Positions 1-9,545 of a stretch of DNA of 64,000 nt are shown here, piece by piece. Source of the stretch: Enterococcus mundtii (GTDB taxonomy: Bacteria; Bacillota; Bacilli; Lactobacillales; Enterococcaceae); NCBI RefSeq assembly GCF_002947535.1, contig NZ_PUAP01000034.1:1-64000 (forward strand), read 5' to 3'. The notes under the pieces were generated by a model. That model did not search any database. It saw nothing but the letters and a program-made list of their open reading frames with translations, and was not told the origin of the DNA. A program made the translations under genes and the position numbers. The first letter of the stretch is position 1, and every line of letters begins with the position of its first letter.

Positions 1-85
1 TCCACAAAAATTTGAAAAACAATTTTCGTGGATGGCGCCTTATTCTCGAGACTAAACACTTCTGTCCCGATCTTCTTTGAATAGC
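1..85. repeat. Dispersed palindromic element, copy A (cut by window start)
   Basis: This is the right half of a long inverted repeat found again near 17.1, 24.35 and 61.4 kb. The arm with TGGATGGCGCCTTA is visible, followed by the conserved flank CTCGAG-ACTAAACACTTCTGT that also follows copy C at 24395-24420. The element runs into the 3' end of mreD: the last codons and the stop of that gene lie inside the conserved flank. Confidence 0.75.
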
Positions 86-576
86 TTCTTTAATGGGAAT
101 ACAAGTAGAGCGAACAATACCATATTCAATAATAATGTTGGACCTAAATATTTAGTGATAAAGTACGTACTATCTACACTTGCAAGTTTGAATACCATTT
201 GTACGATCAATGTAAACAATTCATAGCCTGTGATGAAAATGATGAGACTAAAAAACTCAGTAAAAATATTTACATGGATGACCGATTTCATCCCATACAT
301 GATAAATACTAATAATGGTAAAGCAACTGCGTATATGCCAATCACACCAATATAGTAAGAATCAAAAATAATACCTAGAACTAACGTCGTGATCAGTAAG
401 TATCGTTTGGAGAAACTCAAACTGCAAAATAGTAAAACCAATATCAAAAGATGCGCACTTGCCATGTAGTCACCGCTCGACCACCTGATCATCATTCGGG
501 TAAAGTGCCCATCGATCAACATGAGTAAGAACAAGAGGATCGGCAAATAAATGGTCATTTTCTCTTTTTTCAGCAT
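52..576 (-). CDS. mreD: Rod shape-determining protein MreD
   Basis: A 174-residue, almost wholly hydrophobic protein with about five membrane segments, the usual size and character of MreD, the membrane partner of MreC in the elongasome that directs peripheral peptidoglycan synthesis. It follows mreC by three bases, with its ribosome binding site inside the end of mreC, so the pair is translationally linked. The usual upstream mreB is absent here; thiN precedes mreC instead. Odd point: the last residues (DRDRSV) and the stop are encoded by the flank of a dispersed palindromic repeat, so the C-terminus was probably remodelled by insertion of that element. The identification rests on membrane topology and the mreC neighbour. 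Confidence 0.85.
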   Translation of the reverse strand: MLKKEKMTIYLPILLFLLMLIDGHFTRMMIRWSSGDYMASAHLLILVLLFCSLSFSKRYLLITTLVLGIIFDSYYIGVIGIYAVALPLLVFIMYGMKSVIHVNIFTEFFSLIIFITGYELFTLIVQMVFKLASVDSTYFITKYLGPTLLLNMVLFALLVFPLKKLFKEDRDRSV

Positions 577-579
577 GGA

Positions 580-1434
580 CTATTCCTCCACAAGACGTTT
601 GATGATCGTTACTACTGGGAGATCATACATATCCGCATAAGGTTTGACATAGACTTCGCGATCTAGCCCATAACTATCTGGTTTTGTTTTGATGACTGTT
701 CCGATTTGTAGATCTGCTGGCGAGTTTCCTCCAAGACCTGATGTTTGTACCACGTCGCCCTCTTTGATCTCACTGTCACCTGTTAGCTGTGTCACAACTA
801 GCGCTTGTAATTTTTCGTCATAATTCTTGAGTAAACCGAAAGATTCTCCGTTTCCAGAAGATACTCGGACAGGGAAATGGTTGGAACTTACGTTTGATGA
901 AGTCAGCAATTCTACTTTAGAAGAAGTAGCATTGACTTCGATGACACGTCCGACTAAACCTTTTTGCGCCATGACCGCCATATTGACTTCGATTCCATCA
1001 TTTGATCCTTTGTCGACGACTAATAGATCTTGCCATGAGTCAGGTGAACGAGTGATCACATTTGCTGTAACTCTTTCATAGCTCGTCAACGTTTGACTTA
1101 AATCGAGTTCGCTTTTTAGTGCATCGATTTCTTTTTGCATATTCTTGTTTTTTTGGGCCATCTCATCATAGCTGTCAATTTTTTCTTTTAACCGTTCATT
1201 TTCTGAATAGGTGGTAAAAAGATGGTGTACTGAATCTACGCCATTTTGAACCCATTTGACCGGAGCAGAGATCGTCCGATCGACAAAAGAGACACTGTCG
1301 TTCACAATAGATTGGAAGAAATTGGGCTTTCCTTCATTCGCTCGCTGGGCAGCTGTCACACTTAGGACCGTTACTACAATAATAACGATGACTAAGGTAA
1401 TAATGATATTTTTATTAGGATTGAACTTCTTCAC
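580..1434 (-). CDS. mreC: Rod shape-determining protein MreC
   Basis: MreC is a bitopic scaffold linking the elongation machinery to penicillin-binding proteins outside the membrane. The 284-residue product has a short basic N-terminus, one membrane segment at about residues 9-30, a coiled coil at about 65-112, then the beta-rich extracellular MreC core (NMAVMAQKGLVGRV, LLTSSNVSS, GDVVQTSGLGG). The start is GTG with GAGGTG upstream. mreD follows directly. Domain order and length match the family. Confidence 0.93.
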   Translation of the reverse strand: MKKFNPNKNIIITLVIVIIVVTVLSVTAAQRANEGKPNFFQSIVNDSVSFVDRTISAPVKWVQNGVDSVHHLFTTYSENERLKEKIDSYDEMAQKNKNMQKEIDALKSELDLSQTLTSYERVTANVITRSPDSWQDLLVVDKGSNDGIEVNMAVMAQKGLVGRVIEVNATSSKVELLTSSNVSSNHFPVRVSSGNGESFGLLKNYDEKLQALVVTQLTGDSEIKEGDVVQTSGLGGNSPADLQIGTVIKTKPDSYGLDREVYVKPYADMYDLPVVTIIKRLVEE

Positions 1435-1593
1435 AAAGACACCTCGAATTAAATTAGACTCTTACCTGTAATTTTATCATTAAATAAGGGGAAACAAAAG
1501 GCTCGAACCTTCTTTTAAGCTTTTTTTAGCAAATAATTTAAACTGTCATTTTTCCGCTTCACTTCTTTTGCTATTTTGTCCTGAATCGATCCA

Positions 1594-2232
1594 TCAATCT
1601 TTACTTTGAATGACTGAAATGATCCCTTCAGAGAAGCTGAAGGATGCTTTGTCTGTGACAAATTCATTGCTTGCATAAGAAGTTGGACGAAGTACTTCTT
1701 CGTTTGATAGTTGGTATTTGCTGTCAGATAATGTCAATTGACTAACAGGTGTCAAACAACAGTAAGCCAAATACTTCATGTCAGGGATTTTTTTTATCTC
1801 ATAAGTTCCTGGCAGATAGTAAGTGATCACGTTTTGTTTGTCTTGTATTTGGATTTGTCGTATAAAAGGTTGAAACCGTGGCTCTAATGCTAACCATAGA
1901 TTGGCTAATAAATGATCCACTCTTCCACCAGTTGCACCGATCAGCGTCACGCTTGCTTCTGGAAAGTGTTCAAATGTCTTTGCTAAACCTAACTGAGTGT
2001 CCGTATCATCTTTCTCTGCTGGCGCTTGATGCACTTCGGCTGCCTTATCGGATACTCGTTGATACTCCGATGCAGACAACGAATCAAAATCACCGATTGC
2101 TAGATCTAATGAATAGCCTTTTTCAAGCAAATAGAGTGCCCCACGGTCGATGCCCACGTATCGATCAAATGCTTGCTGTGACAAGTCTGGCCAATTTTCT
2201 GGTGATCCTCCTGCAACAAGTAATACTTCCAT
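1594..2232 (-). CDS. thiN: Thiamine pyrophosphokinase
   Basis: ThiN transfers pyrophosphate from ATP to thiamine to make TPP. The 212-residue protein shows the family signatures GDFDS (47-51), KDDTDTQ (74-80) and GATGGRVDH (99-107), in the catalytic alpha/beta domain, followed by a beta-rich C-terminal thiamine-binding part. Its start codon shares one base with the rpe stop, the same rsgA-rpe-thiN order as in Bacillus subtilis. With thiT at 17.3 kb it completes uptake and activation of thiamine. Only a weak hairpin is seen before mreC. Confidence 0.93.
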   Translation of the reverse strand: MEVLLVAGGSPENWPDLSQQAFDRYVGIDRGALYLLEKGYSLDLAIGDFDSLSASEYQRVSDKAAEVHQAPAEKDDTDTQLGLAKTFEHFPEASVTLIGATGGRVDHLLANLWLALEPRFQPFIRQIQIQDKQNVITYYLPGTYEIKKIPDMKYLAYCCLTPVSQLTLSDSKYQLSNEEVLRPTSYASNEFVTDKASFSFSEGIISVIQSKD

Positions 2233-2882
2233 TAGCCTAATGCCTTTTTCAATTGATCGATCTGAGTTGCTGGATCTTCTGCGCTATACACATAAGAACC
2301 TGCAACAAATACATCTGCCCCAGCTTCACGACAAATCTTGGCAGTTTCTGGAACGATGCCACCATCCACTTCGATTTGATAAGTCCAATCGTTCGCCTCG
2401 CGTAATTCCGCTAACTCCGCGATTTTGTCAACCGTTTCTGTAATGAAACTTTGTCCGCCAAATCCTGGATTGACAGTCATCACTAACACTTGATCAACTA
2501 AAGGTAAGACATGCTTGATCATTTCGATCGGTGTACCAGGATTGACAACGACCCCTGCCTTGACATCTAAGTCTTTGATCATCTGGATCGCACGGTGGAT
2601 ATGTGGTGTTGATTCCACATGGACTGTAATGATATCTGAGCCTGCTTTTGCAAAATCAGCAATATAATTTTCAGGATTGATGATCATCAAATGAACGTCT
2701 AACGGTAGTTTTGTGACCGGACGGATCGCTTGTACTACATTTGATCCAAATGTAATGTTGGGAACGAATTGTCCATCCATTACGTCCACATGAATATAGT
2801 CCGCTCCACCTTTTTCTACTCGTTCAATGTCTGCTTGGAGATTGGCGAAATCTGCGCTTAAAATCGATGGTGCTATTTTCAT
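2232..2882 (-). CDS. rpe: Ribulose-phosphate 3-epimerase
   Basis: Interconverts ribulose 5-phosphate and xylulose 5-phosphate in the pentose phosphate pathway. The 216-residue TIM barrel has the catalytic and metal residues in SILSADF (6-12), HVDVMDG (31-37), HLMI (64-67), NPGFGGQSF (138-146) and EVDGG (171-175), all in the expected order, and full family length. It lies 12 bases after rsgA and overlaps thiN by one base, so the three are cotranscribed. Confidence 0.97.
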   Translation of the reverse strand: MKIAPSILSADFANLQADIERVEKGGADYIHVDVMDGQFVPNITFGSNVVQAIRPVTKLPLDVHLMIINPENYIADFAKAGSDIITVHVESTPHIHRAIQMIKDLDVKAGVVVNPGTPIEMIKHVLPLVDQVLVMTVNPGFGGQSFITETVDKIAELAELREANDWTYQIEVDGGIVPETAKICREAGADVFVAGSYVYSAEDPATQIDQLKKALG

Positions 2883-2894
2883 AAAAATACCCTC

Positions 2895-3785
2895 CTACTT
2901 TCTTCTAGTTTCTTTTTTGTTATACATCGGTTTACGATTTTCAACTTCTTGCAAAAATTGCAAATAATTGTCATAGCGAGTCTGTGCAATTTCTTTTGTC
3001 GCTACTCTTCGTTTCACTTCACAGTCTGGCTCTTTTACGTGCATACACTCTCTGAAGCGACAGTCTACAGAAGCTTCGACAAATTCAGGGAATTGTTTGG
3101 ATAACTCGACAGGTTCGATGACTAAGAAATCAATGGAACTGAAACCCGGTGTATCGGCAACCAACCCATCATAAAGTGGTAATAACTCGACATGTCGCGT
3201 CGTGTGACGTCCACGCCCCAAAGAATCAGATATTTCACCTGTTTCTAACTCAAGTTCTGGTGAGATTTGGTTGAGCAACGTCGATTTACCTGCACCTGAC
3301 TGTCCCATGAAAACGGTCAGTCTTTCTGGAAAATAGCGAACTAATTCATCTGTATCACCTTGTGTGCGAGGGACGATCACTGGATAGCCGATTTTTTCGT
3401 AAGTATCTTTGATTTCTTTTATTTGTGTAGAATCGACAGCTAAATCCGTTTTCGTCAAATAGATCACTGGCTCGATCGATTCATATTCCAACATCACTAG
3501 AAAACGATCGAGTAGATTATAAGAGAATGTTGGCTCGATCAAACTCGTCACAACCACTCCTAAATCAACATTTGCTACTGGCGGTCGTACTAATTGATTT
3601 TTACGTGGTAAAACTTCTAGTAGGTACCCATCTGTCTTGTTTTCACTTTCAAATATGACTTGATCACCAACGAGTGGCGTGATCTTTCGATTACGAAGAT
3701 TCCCTCGACCTCGTGTCTGATAGGTCTCTCCATCTTTATATACGTAATAAAATCCACTTATTGCTTTTCTGATTTGCCCTTTAAT
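2895..3785 (-). CDS. rsgA: Ribosome small-subunit GTPase RsgA, probable ATT start
   Basis: Circularly permuted GTPase that assists late 30S maturation. Counting from an upstream in-frame ATG at 3800, one sees an OB-fold (about 1-75), G4 TKTD (116-119), G1 GQSGAGKS (166-173), G3 DTPG (216-219) and a C-terminal zinc knuckle with C247, C252, H254, C260. Start choice: the ATG at 3800 has no ribosome binding site and sits just after a TATACT -10-like box, whereas a strong GGAGGTG lies inside the first codons and is followed, six bases on, by ATT. Relatives begin at about this I/M-KGQIRKA point. I therefore place the start at the ATT (296 residues). GTG at 3794 is a weaker alternative. Confidence 0.85.
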   Translation of the reverse strand: MKGQIRKAISGFYYVYKDGETYQTRGRGNLRNRKITPLVGDQVIFESENKTDGYLLEVLPRKNQLVRPPVANVDLGVVVTSLIEPTFSYNLLDRFLVMLEYESIEPVIYLTKTDLAVDSTQIKEIKDTYEKIGYPVIVPRTQGDTDELVRYFPERLTVFMGQSGAGKSTLLNQISPELELETGEISDSLGRGRHTTRHVELLPLYDGLVADTPGFSSIDFLVIEPVELSKQFPEFVEASVDCRFRECMHVKEPDCEVKRRVATKEIAQTRYDNYLQFLQEVENRKPMYNKKETRRK

Positions 3786-3843
3786 GAAACCCACCTCCAT
3801 TTTTAGTATATTTTACCATAGGACAACAGAAGTTAGGAGAAAT

Positions 3844-3910
3844 CAAAAAAAATAGACCTGAGAATTTCTTCAAATGTCACCGACATTTTGAATTCTCAGA
3901 TCTATTTTTT
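3844..3910 (-). terminator. Rho-independent terminator after prkC
   Basis: Arms ATAGACCTGAGAATT (3852-3866) and AATTCTCAGATCTAT (3891-3905) pair with one mismatch around an inner CAAATGTC/GACATTTTG stem. The minus strand ends in eight Ts and the plus strand has six, so it could act in both directions. It separates prkC from rsgA. Confidence 0.85.
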
Positions 3911-3944
3911 ATCATTACTGTTTCATTTCGATTGTCCCTACCTA

Positions 3945-5996
3945 CTAATCACTATCCGTCGAGGACGAAGGAGTGGTAGTACTACTGCTGGTTTCTTCTG
4001 AACTTGAGCTACTGCTTGAACTACTAGAAGAACTGCTAGAAGAATCTTTTTCAGAACTTGAAGATGTTTTCGCTGGATCTGGTCCTTTTGAGTAAATCAC
4101 ATTGACGATCGTTCCTGATGTGATCGATGCACCTACTCCTGGATCTGTACGGATTACTTTGTCTTTTTCAACTGTATCTGAAAACTCATAAGTTTCATGA
4201 CCGATGTAGTCGGCACCAATACCAGATAAGTAACTTTGTGCATCACTTTTCGTATAACCAGAAATGTCATTCAGTGTCTTCGCATTTGGTCCTCGACTCA
4301 CCACGAAACTAATAAATGTCGTCTCCGTCAATGGTTCCCCAAAACTTGGTGACTGACTGATGATTGCACCTGCTGGGACCGTATCACTATAATCATTCGT
4401 TGCGCTAATATTCGTATAGCCATTCGTTCTTAAAATACTAAGAACTGTTTCATAGTTTTGTCCTGTGTAATCACTCATCGTCGGTTGACTCCCTTTACTA
4501 ACAGTAAAAGTAATCGTATCTGATGTCGGGTCGACTTCTGTTCCTTCATCTTCTGATTGCGAGATGATATTCCCACTAGTGATGTCATCACTGAATTCTT
4601 CTTCTTTTTTGATTCGACTTGATGAAAACCCTAAATCCAGTAGTTGCTTGCGTGCTTCATCATAAGACATATCGGTATAATCATCGAGCTGGATTTTTTT
4701 CTTGCCTGTACTGATGTAAAGCGTGACTTCACGGTTTTGTTTCACTGTTGTTCCTGAGGCTGGATCTGTTTTGACCACATTTCCTTCCTCAATCGTATCG
4801 TCAGCGATTTCTTCAGTGTTTGTGGCTACCTTTAATTTTGCTTGTGTCAAAGCTTCTCTTGCTGAAGCTTCCGATTGACCTGAAACATCGGGGATCGTAA
4901 CTTCTCCGCGTCCACCTGAAGCAAATAAGATTGCTGTTCCAATCCCTAATAAAGCAAGCAAGACGAGCAAAATGATCCACCATTTTTTTCTTTTTTTGGT
5001 CTTTACATCTGGCATTGTTTCTTCGGGATCTGGTAGTTCTTCCGATGGTTTCTCTTCAGGAAGCGGCATTGACTTAAAGGAATCTGGCATCGGTGTTTCT
5101 GCCGTTAGTGGTGTCAATACACGGGTTTCGTTGTTCATCGCCTGTGGTTGCCATTTTTTTTCGTTTGCTCGCTCTAACGACAGCACAGTTGCTAGGTCAT
5201 CTGCCATTTCTTCTGCCGTTTTATACCGATCAACAGGTTCTTTGGCTGTTGCTTTCAAGACAACGTTCTCTAATGACTGAGGTGCCCCTGGATCTAACTC
5301 TTTGATTGAAGGCAACTCATCCTGAAAATGTTTCAGTGCGATCGTGACAGCTGATTCGCCATCAAAAGGGACGCTTCCAGTCAACATTTCATATAGAATG
5401 ATCCCTAACGCATAGATATCTGATTGTTTTGTCGCCATACTGCCTCGCGCCTGTTCAGGTGAAAGGTAGTGAACTGAACCAAGCATCGTATTTGTTTGCG
5501 TGATCGATGTTTCAGATAAAGCAATCGCAATACCAAAATCGGTGATTTTCACAACACCTTCATTATCGATCAAGACATTTTGCGGTTTCAGATCTCGGTG
5601 GATGATTTGATGGCTATGTGCTAAAGAAATCGCAGATAAAATTTGTTGCATGATATTTACTGCTGTTTCATAAGGAATCGGATAGTGCGTTTGGATATAG
5701 CGTTTCAAATCCATTCCTTTTACATATTCCATAACTAAGTACTGCATGTTATCTTCTTCACCGACATCATAAACACTGACGATATTGGGATGGACTAATT
5801 CAGTTGCCGCTAATGCTTCTCGTTGAAAACGACGGATCGCCGTTTGGTCATTTTGGAAGTCAAAGCGTAGGACTTTGATTGCAACATCTCGATCTAAAAT
5901 CAAATCATGGGCTAAAAAGACATTTGCCATACCACCACTACCGATGTTACCGGTAATTTGATAACGACCATTTAATTTTCTTCCTGGCTCAATCAT
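3945..5996 (-). CDS. prkC: PASTA-domain Ser/Thr protein kinase (PrkC/StkP/IreK type)
   Basis: Membrane kinase that senses cell-wall fragments and, in enterococci, supports cell-wall stress and cephalosporin tolerance. Kinase domain: glycine loop GSGGMA (19-24), K41, HRDLKPQN (133-140), DFG (153-155), and a Thr-rich activation loop ([10 protein letters not shown]). One membrane helix lies at 339-360 after a basic KTKKRKK stop. Outside there are four PASTA repeats (about 366-645), each starting near a PDxSG or YTG motif, then a low-complexity Ser/Thr tail with a run of about 15 serines. The start overlaps the stp stop by four bases (ATGA), so phosphatase and kinase are coupled. The number of PASTA units varies between species. 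Confidence 0.96.
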   Translation of the reverse strand: MIEPGRKLNGRYQITGNIGSGGMANVFLAHDLILDRDVAIKVLRFDFQNDQTAIRRFQREALAATELVHPNIVSVYDVGEEDNMQYLVMEYVKGMDLKRYIQTHYPIPYETAVNIMQQILSAISLAHSHQIIHRDLKPQNVLIDNEGVVKITDFGIAIALSETSITQTNTMLGSVHYLSPEQARGSMATKQSDIYALGIILYEMLTGSVPFDGESAVTIALKHFQDELPSIKELDPGAPQSLENVVLKATAKEPVDRYKTAEEMADDLATVLSLERANEKKWQPQAMNNETRVLTPLTAETPMPDSFKSMPLPEEKPSEELPDPEETMPDVKTKKRKKWWIILLVLLALLGIGTAILFASGGRGEVTIPDVSGQSEASAREALTQAKLKVATNTEEIADDTIEEGNVVKTDPASGTTVKQNREVTLYISTGKKKIQLDDYTDMSYDEARKQLLDLGFSSSRIKKEEEFSDDITSGNIISQSEDEGTEVDPTSDTITFTVSKGSQPTMSDYTGQNYETVLSILRTNGYTNISATNDYSDTVPAGAIISQSPSFGEPLTETTFISFVVSRGPNAKTLNDISGYTKSDAQSYLSGIGADYIGHETYEFSDTVEKDKVIRTDPGVGASITSGTIVNVIYSKGPDPAKTSSSSEKDSSSSSSSSSSSSSSSEETSSSTTTPSSSTDSD

Positions 5997-6733
5997 GCAA
6001 CATCCTCCTTGTATTCAATAAGAAGAACGCTGATATTATCTGCTCCGCCAGCTTCATTTGCTTGGTCAACTAATTGCGTTACTTTTTCTGATAATGATCC
6101 TTCTTGATTGATGATCGTACCGATCGTTTCTTCTGACAACATATTCGTCAAACCATCCGAACATAGAAGCAAACGATCTTGGAGTTGCCAAAGATACGTT
6201 GCAACATCGACTTCTAATGAACCTGGCATGCCGACAGATCGAGTCAAGATATTCTTACGTGGATGATTGACTGCCATTTCTTCGCTGATTTCGCCAGATT
6301 TAACTAATTCATTTACTAAAGAATGGTCTTCCGTCAAGCGGATGATCCGATTGTCACGAAGCAAATACGCACGACTATCGCCAACATTGGCAATCGTGAA
6401 ACGTTCCTCTGATAAGGCAGCTGCTACGATCGTTGTTCCCATTCCATTATATTCAAGCTGTTCTTGTCCTAATTGATGAATCGCGCGGTTTTCTTCTTGA
6501 ATCGCTTGGATAAACCACTGTGCGATTTTTTCGTCATCAAGTAACGCTTGCTCTTCCCAGGCTTTCCCTAAGTTTGTTACGGCCATTTGACTTGCAATAT
6601 CGCCTGCGCGGTGCCCACCCATGCCATCTGCTAAAACCGCCAGCGTGAGACCGACTTGGTTTTCAAATACACTGACATAATCTTGATTCGTATTACGTCT
6701 TCTTCCTACATCTGATTGATATTCAATCTGCAT
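5993..6733 (-). CDS. stp: PP2C-type Ser/Thr phosphatase, partner of PrkC
   Basis: A 246-residue PPM/PP2C phosphatase that reverses PrkC phosphorylation. Metal-binding motifs are intact: RNTNQD (13-18), LADGMGGH (34-41), LCSDGLTN and GGADNIS near the C-terminus. No membrane segment, so cytoplasmic. It sits between rsmB (12 bases upstream) and prkC (four-base overlap), an arrangement widely kept in Firmicutes. Confidence 0.96.
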   Translation of the reverse strand: MQIEYQSDVGRRRNTNQDYVSVFENQVGLTLAVLADGMGGHRAGDIASQMAVTNLGKAWEEQALLDDEKIAQWFIQAIQEENRAIHQLGQEQLEYNGMGTTIVAAALSEERFTIANVGDSRAYLLRDNRIIRLTEDHSLVNELVKSGEISEEMAVNHPRKNILTRSVGMPGSLEVDVATYLWQLQDRLLLCSDGLTNMLSEETIGTIINQEGSLSEKVTQLVDQANEAGGADNISVLLIEYKEDVA

Positions 6734-6745
6734 ACTTTCACCTCA

Positions 6746-8104
6746 TTACTTTTTGCGCAAACAACAAATGAAAAAGCCATCTGTATAAGATTGATGTGGA
6801 TACAATGTCAACATCTTCTCCTTGATTGATGATTGTAGCACAGGATCAACTAAAACATCAATCTTCTCAAAATCAGGATGTCGTTGTAAAAACGCTGAAA
6901 CAACTTCTTGATTCTCTTCTTTCAAAATCGTACAAGTACTGTAGGTCAATATTCCTGAAGGTTTAAGAGCCGTAGCCACACTTTCCAAAATAGCTAGTTG
7001 GATAGCCGGTAAATTGGCTAACTCTTTTTCATTATTTTTATAACGAATGTCTGGTTTTCTTCGTAACAAACCAAAACCGGAACATGGAGCATCTACTAAA
7101 ATGCGATCGAATTGTTCAGCTTCAAACTGTTCTTTGACTTCACGTGCATCCATTTTTTGCGCGAACACTGCGTTGGCAACTCCTAAACGACGAGCGTTCT
7201 CTTCCACTAGTTTTACTTTGTGGTCATGGACATCTAGAGCCACGACTTCTCCTCCACAAGTTGGATCAAGGAACGTGGCGATATGGGTCGTTTTGCCTCC
7301 CGGTGCAGCGCAGGCGTCTAATACATGGTGTTCTGGCTCGATTTGCATGGCTGGTGCAACAAGCATAGAGCTTTCATCTTGGATCGTCATCAATCCATCG
7401 TGAAAGAGTGTCGTAGAGGCGAGTCTGCCCTTTTCAGCAATCACACCATATGGGCTTATTGGACTTGCTTTTACATCAAGTCCTTCTTCTTTCAATTGAT
7501 CCAGTGCTTGTTCACGAGAAAGTTTACGGGTATCAATACGGCCACTCACATGACTTGGTTGATACAATGAAAGACCTAACTTTTCTGTTTCTTCGTAGCC
7601 GATTTGGTCAATCAAGCGTTGTGTCAGCCAATTCGGCAGACTTAATTTAACAGCTAAACGTTCGACTTCATCCGTGATAGTTTCTAGATCAGGTTTTCCT
7701 TGACGCAAATAATTTCTTAATACGCCATTCACAAATTTCCCAGTGCCGGGGTTCCCTTTGATTTTTGCAATTTCTACTGCTTCATTCAAAATTGCATGAT
7801 CAGGTACTTTATCTAAAAATTCGAGTTGATAAACAGACAAATACAGCAAAGTTTTGACCCAGTCATCCACTTTTTTTGCATTTGCAATCAATGGTGCTAC
7901 ATAAAATGCAATCAAACGATGGCGACTGATGGTTCCATACACTAGTTCTGTAAACAGACCAATATCTTTTTGGTTAAGGTCGCCTTGGTTGATCATCTCA
8001 TTCAACAATAGGTTGGAGTATGCTCCACCTTTGTTGACACGCTCTAATGTCATCAACGCCATAAAGCGAACCGAACGTTTCATTTTTTTGGGTATTTTCG
8101 CCAT
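6746..8104 (-). CDS. rsmB: 16S rRNA m5C967 methyltransferase RsmB
   Basis: SAM-dependent cytosine-5 methyltransferase acting on 16S rRNA. The protein has an N-terminal NusB-like RNA-binding domain (about 1-140) and a C-terminal Rossmann methyltransferase with the SAM loop DACAAPGGKT, the DAPCSGFG motif and the catalytic-cysteine motif YSTCT. The frame stays open 44 codons further upstream, but that extension lies inside fmt. The natural start is ATG at 8104, sharing one base with the fmt stop (TAATG), giving 452 residues, the usual length. Confidence 0.95.
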   Translation of the reverse strand: MAKIPKKMKRSVRFMALMTLERVNKGGAYSNLLLNEMINQGDLNQKDIGLFTELVYGTISRHRLIAFYVAPLIANAKKVDDWVKTLLYLSVYQLEFLDKVPDHAILNEAVEIAKIKGNPGTGKFVNGVLRNYLRQGKPDLETITDEVERLAVKLSLPNWLTQRLIDQIGYEETEKLGLSLYQPSHVSGRIDTRKLSREQALDQLKEEGLDVKASPISPYGVIAEKGRLASTTLFHDGLMTIQDESSMLVAPAMQIEPEHHVLDACAAPGGKTTHIATFLDPTCGGEVVALDVHDHKVKLVEENARRLGVANAVFAQKMDAREVKEQFEAEQFDRILVDAPCSGFGLLRRKPDIRYKNNEKELANLPAIQLAILESVATALKPSGILTYSTCTILKEENQEVVSAFLQRHPDFEKIDVLVDPVLQSSIKEKMLTLYPHQSYTDGFFICCLRKK

Positions 8105-9048
8105 TATTTCACCTGCTGTCCTACAGCGACTTGTTGTCCGCTGCCATTTAGGAATTCTTGTATTAGTTGTTTTGCCTTGCCGGCAGGTTGGAGTTCCTTG
8201 ATCGATAACACCGTCTGTCCCCCACAAGCTACCCATAATTGTTTTTTATCTTTATGGATGATAGTTCCTGGGGTTTCAGATGTCGTCTCATCTGCCAACA
8301 CCTCCACTGTCCAAAGCTTCCAGCGTGTTCCTTCATAGGTCGTAAAAGCAATGGGCCAAGGACGCATGCCACGAACTTGACAGTCGATTTCTTCCGCTGT
8401 TTTTTCCCAATCGATCGCTTCTTGTTCACGCGTGATATTCGGTGAAAACGTTGCTTGATCCTCATCTTGAGGCGTAGGTGTCAATTCACCAGAAATGATT
8501 TTTGGTAGTGTTTCAAGCAATAATTCTTTACCTAACAGACTAAGTTTTTCAAACATCGTACCGACATCATCTTGTTTAGTGATTGGTAGGCTTGCTTGTG
8601 AGAAAATACCACCCGCATCCATTTTTTTGATCATCTCCATGATTGTTACACCCGTCTCTTTTTCCCCGTTGATAATGGAATAATGGACTGGGGCACCGCC
8701 ACGATATTTCGGTAGTAAAGAGGCATGGACATTGATCGCTCCATGTGTTGGAACTTGCAATAATTTTTCCGGTAAGAATTGACCGAAGGCAGCCGTTACT
8801 AGAACATCTGGTTGCAAATCAATGATTGTTTGCATTTCTGGAGAACCCGTGATTTTTTCTGGCTGTAGTACAAGAAGATCGTGCTTCAACGCCGCCACTT
8901 TCACAGGTGTTGGAGTAATGATTTTTTTTCTTCCCACTGGTCGATCGGGTTGTGTCACAACAGCGACAATTTCATATCCTTGATCGATCAGCCCTTCTAA
9001 TACAGGAACTGAAAATGCTGGGGTTCCCATAAATACGATTTTAGTCAT
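8104..9048 (-). CDS. fmt: Methionyl-tRNA formyltransferase
   Basis: Formylates initiator Met-tRNA. The 314-residue protein carries the N-terminal formyltransferase fold with catalytic N106, H108 (NVHASLLPKYRG, 106-117) and D144 (MDAGG), then the OB-fold C-terminal domain. It overlaps def by eight bases, coupling formylation with deformylation, a conserved pairing. Confidence 0.97.
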   Translation of the reverse strand: MTKIVFMGTPAFSVPVLEGLIDQGYEIVAVVTQPDRPVGRKKIITPTPVKVAALKHDLLVLQPEKITGSPEMQTIIDLQPDVLVTAAFGQFLPEKLLQVPTHGAINVHASLLPKYRGGAPVHYSIINGEKETGVTIMEMIKKMDAGGIFSQASLPITKQDDVGTMFEKLSLLGKELLLETLPKIISGELTPTPQDEDQATFSPNITREQEAIDWEKTAEEIDCQVRGMRPWPIAFTTYEGTRWKLWTVEVLADETTSETPGTIIHKDKKQLWVACGGQTVLSIKELQPAGKAKQLIQEFLNGSGQQVAVGQQVK

Positions 9049-9532
9049 CTAAATGTTCCTCCATATATTCTTCGAGTTTTTCTTCTGGGATTTGCTCGAT
9101 CATTTTGTCAATGAACAAAATCCCATCTAAGTGATCGATCTCATGTTGAAAGGCGCGTGCAAGATAACCAAACGCAGTGACTTCGATTTCCTCTCCGTCA
9201 CGATCATAGTAACGGACCGTCACTTCATCTGCGCGTTTAACTGTACCGTAGACATGCGGAATACTCAAACAACCTTCCACATCGATACTTTCTCCTTTTG
9301 CTTCGATGATCTCAGGGTTAATGAGTTCAAATTTATCTCCTTCATCGACTTCAACAATAGCGATCCGTTGATTTTTGCCGACTTGCGGCGCGGCGATGCC
9401 GACTCCGTCATTTGCCACCATTGTTTCATACAAGTTATCTAACAAGACAATCGTCTCATCCGTAATCATATCGATTGGTTGGGCTTTTCGATTCAATTTT
9501 TTATTTGGGTGGATCATTATTGGATAACGCAT
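9041..9532 (-). CDS. def: Peptide deformylase
   Basis: Metalloenzyme removing the N-formyl group from new proteins. Counting from ATG at 9532: GVGIAAPQVG (43-52), EGCLS (86-90) and HEIDH (130-134), the three motifs of the catalytic site with metal ligands C88, H130 and H134. I chose ATG at 9532 because AAGGAAA sits just upstream; an open stretch to 9583 has no binding site and runs into priA. At 163 residues it is the shorter deformylase type; many enterococci carry a second, longer one elsewhere. Confidence 0.94.
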   Translation of the reverse strand: MRYPIMIHPNKKLNRKAQPIDMITDETIVLLDNLYETMVANDGVGIAAPQVGKNQRIAIVEVDEGDKFELINPEIIEAKGESIDVEGCLSIPHVYGTVKRADEVTVRYYDRDGEEIEVTAFGYLARAFQHEIDHLDGILFIDKMIEQIPEEKLEEYMEEHLDD

Positions 9533-9545
9533 AGTGTTTCCTTTC

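Noticed and set aside
8105-8236. Longer N-terminus for RsmB
   Set aside because: The 44 extra residues are out-of-frame fmt sequence; the natural start shares a base with the fmt stop.
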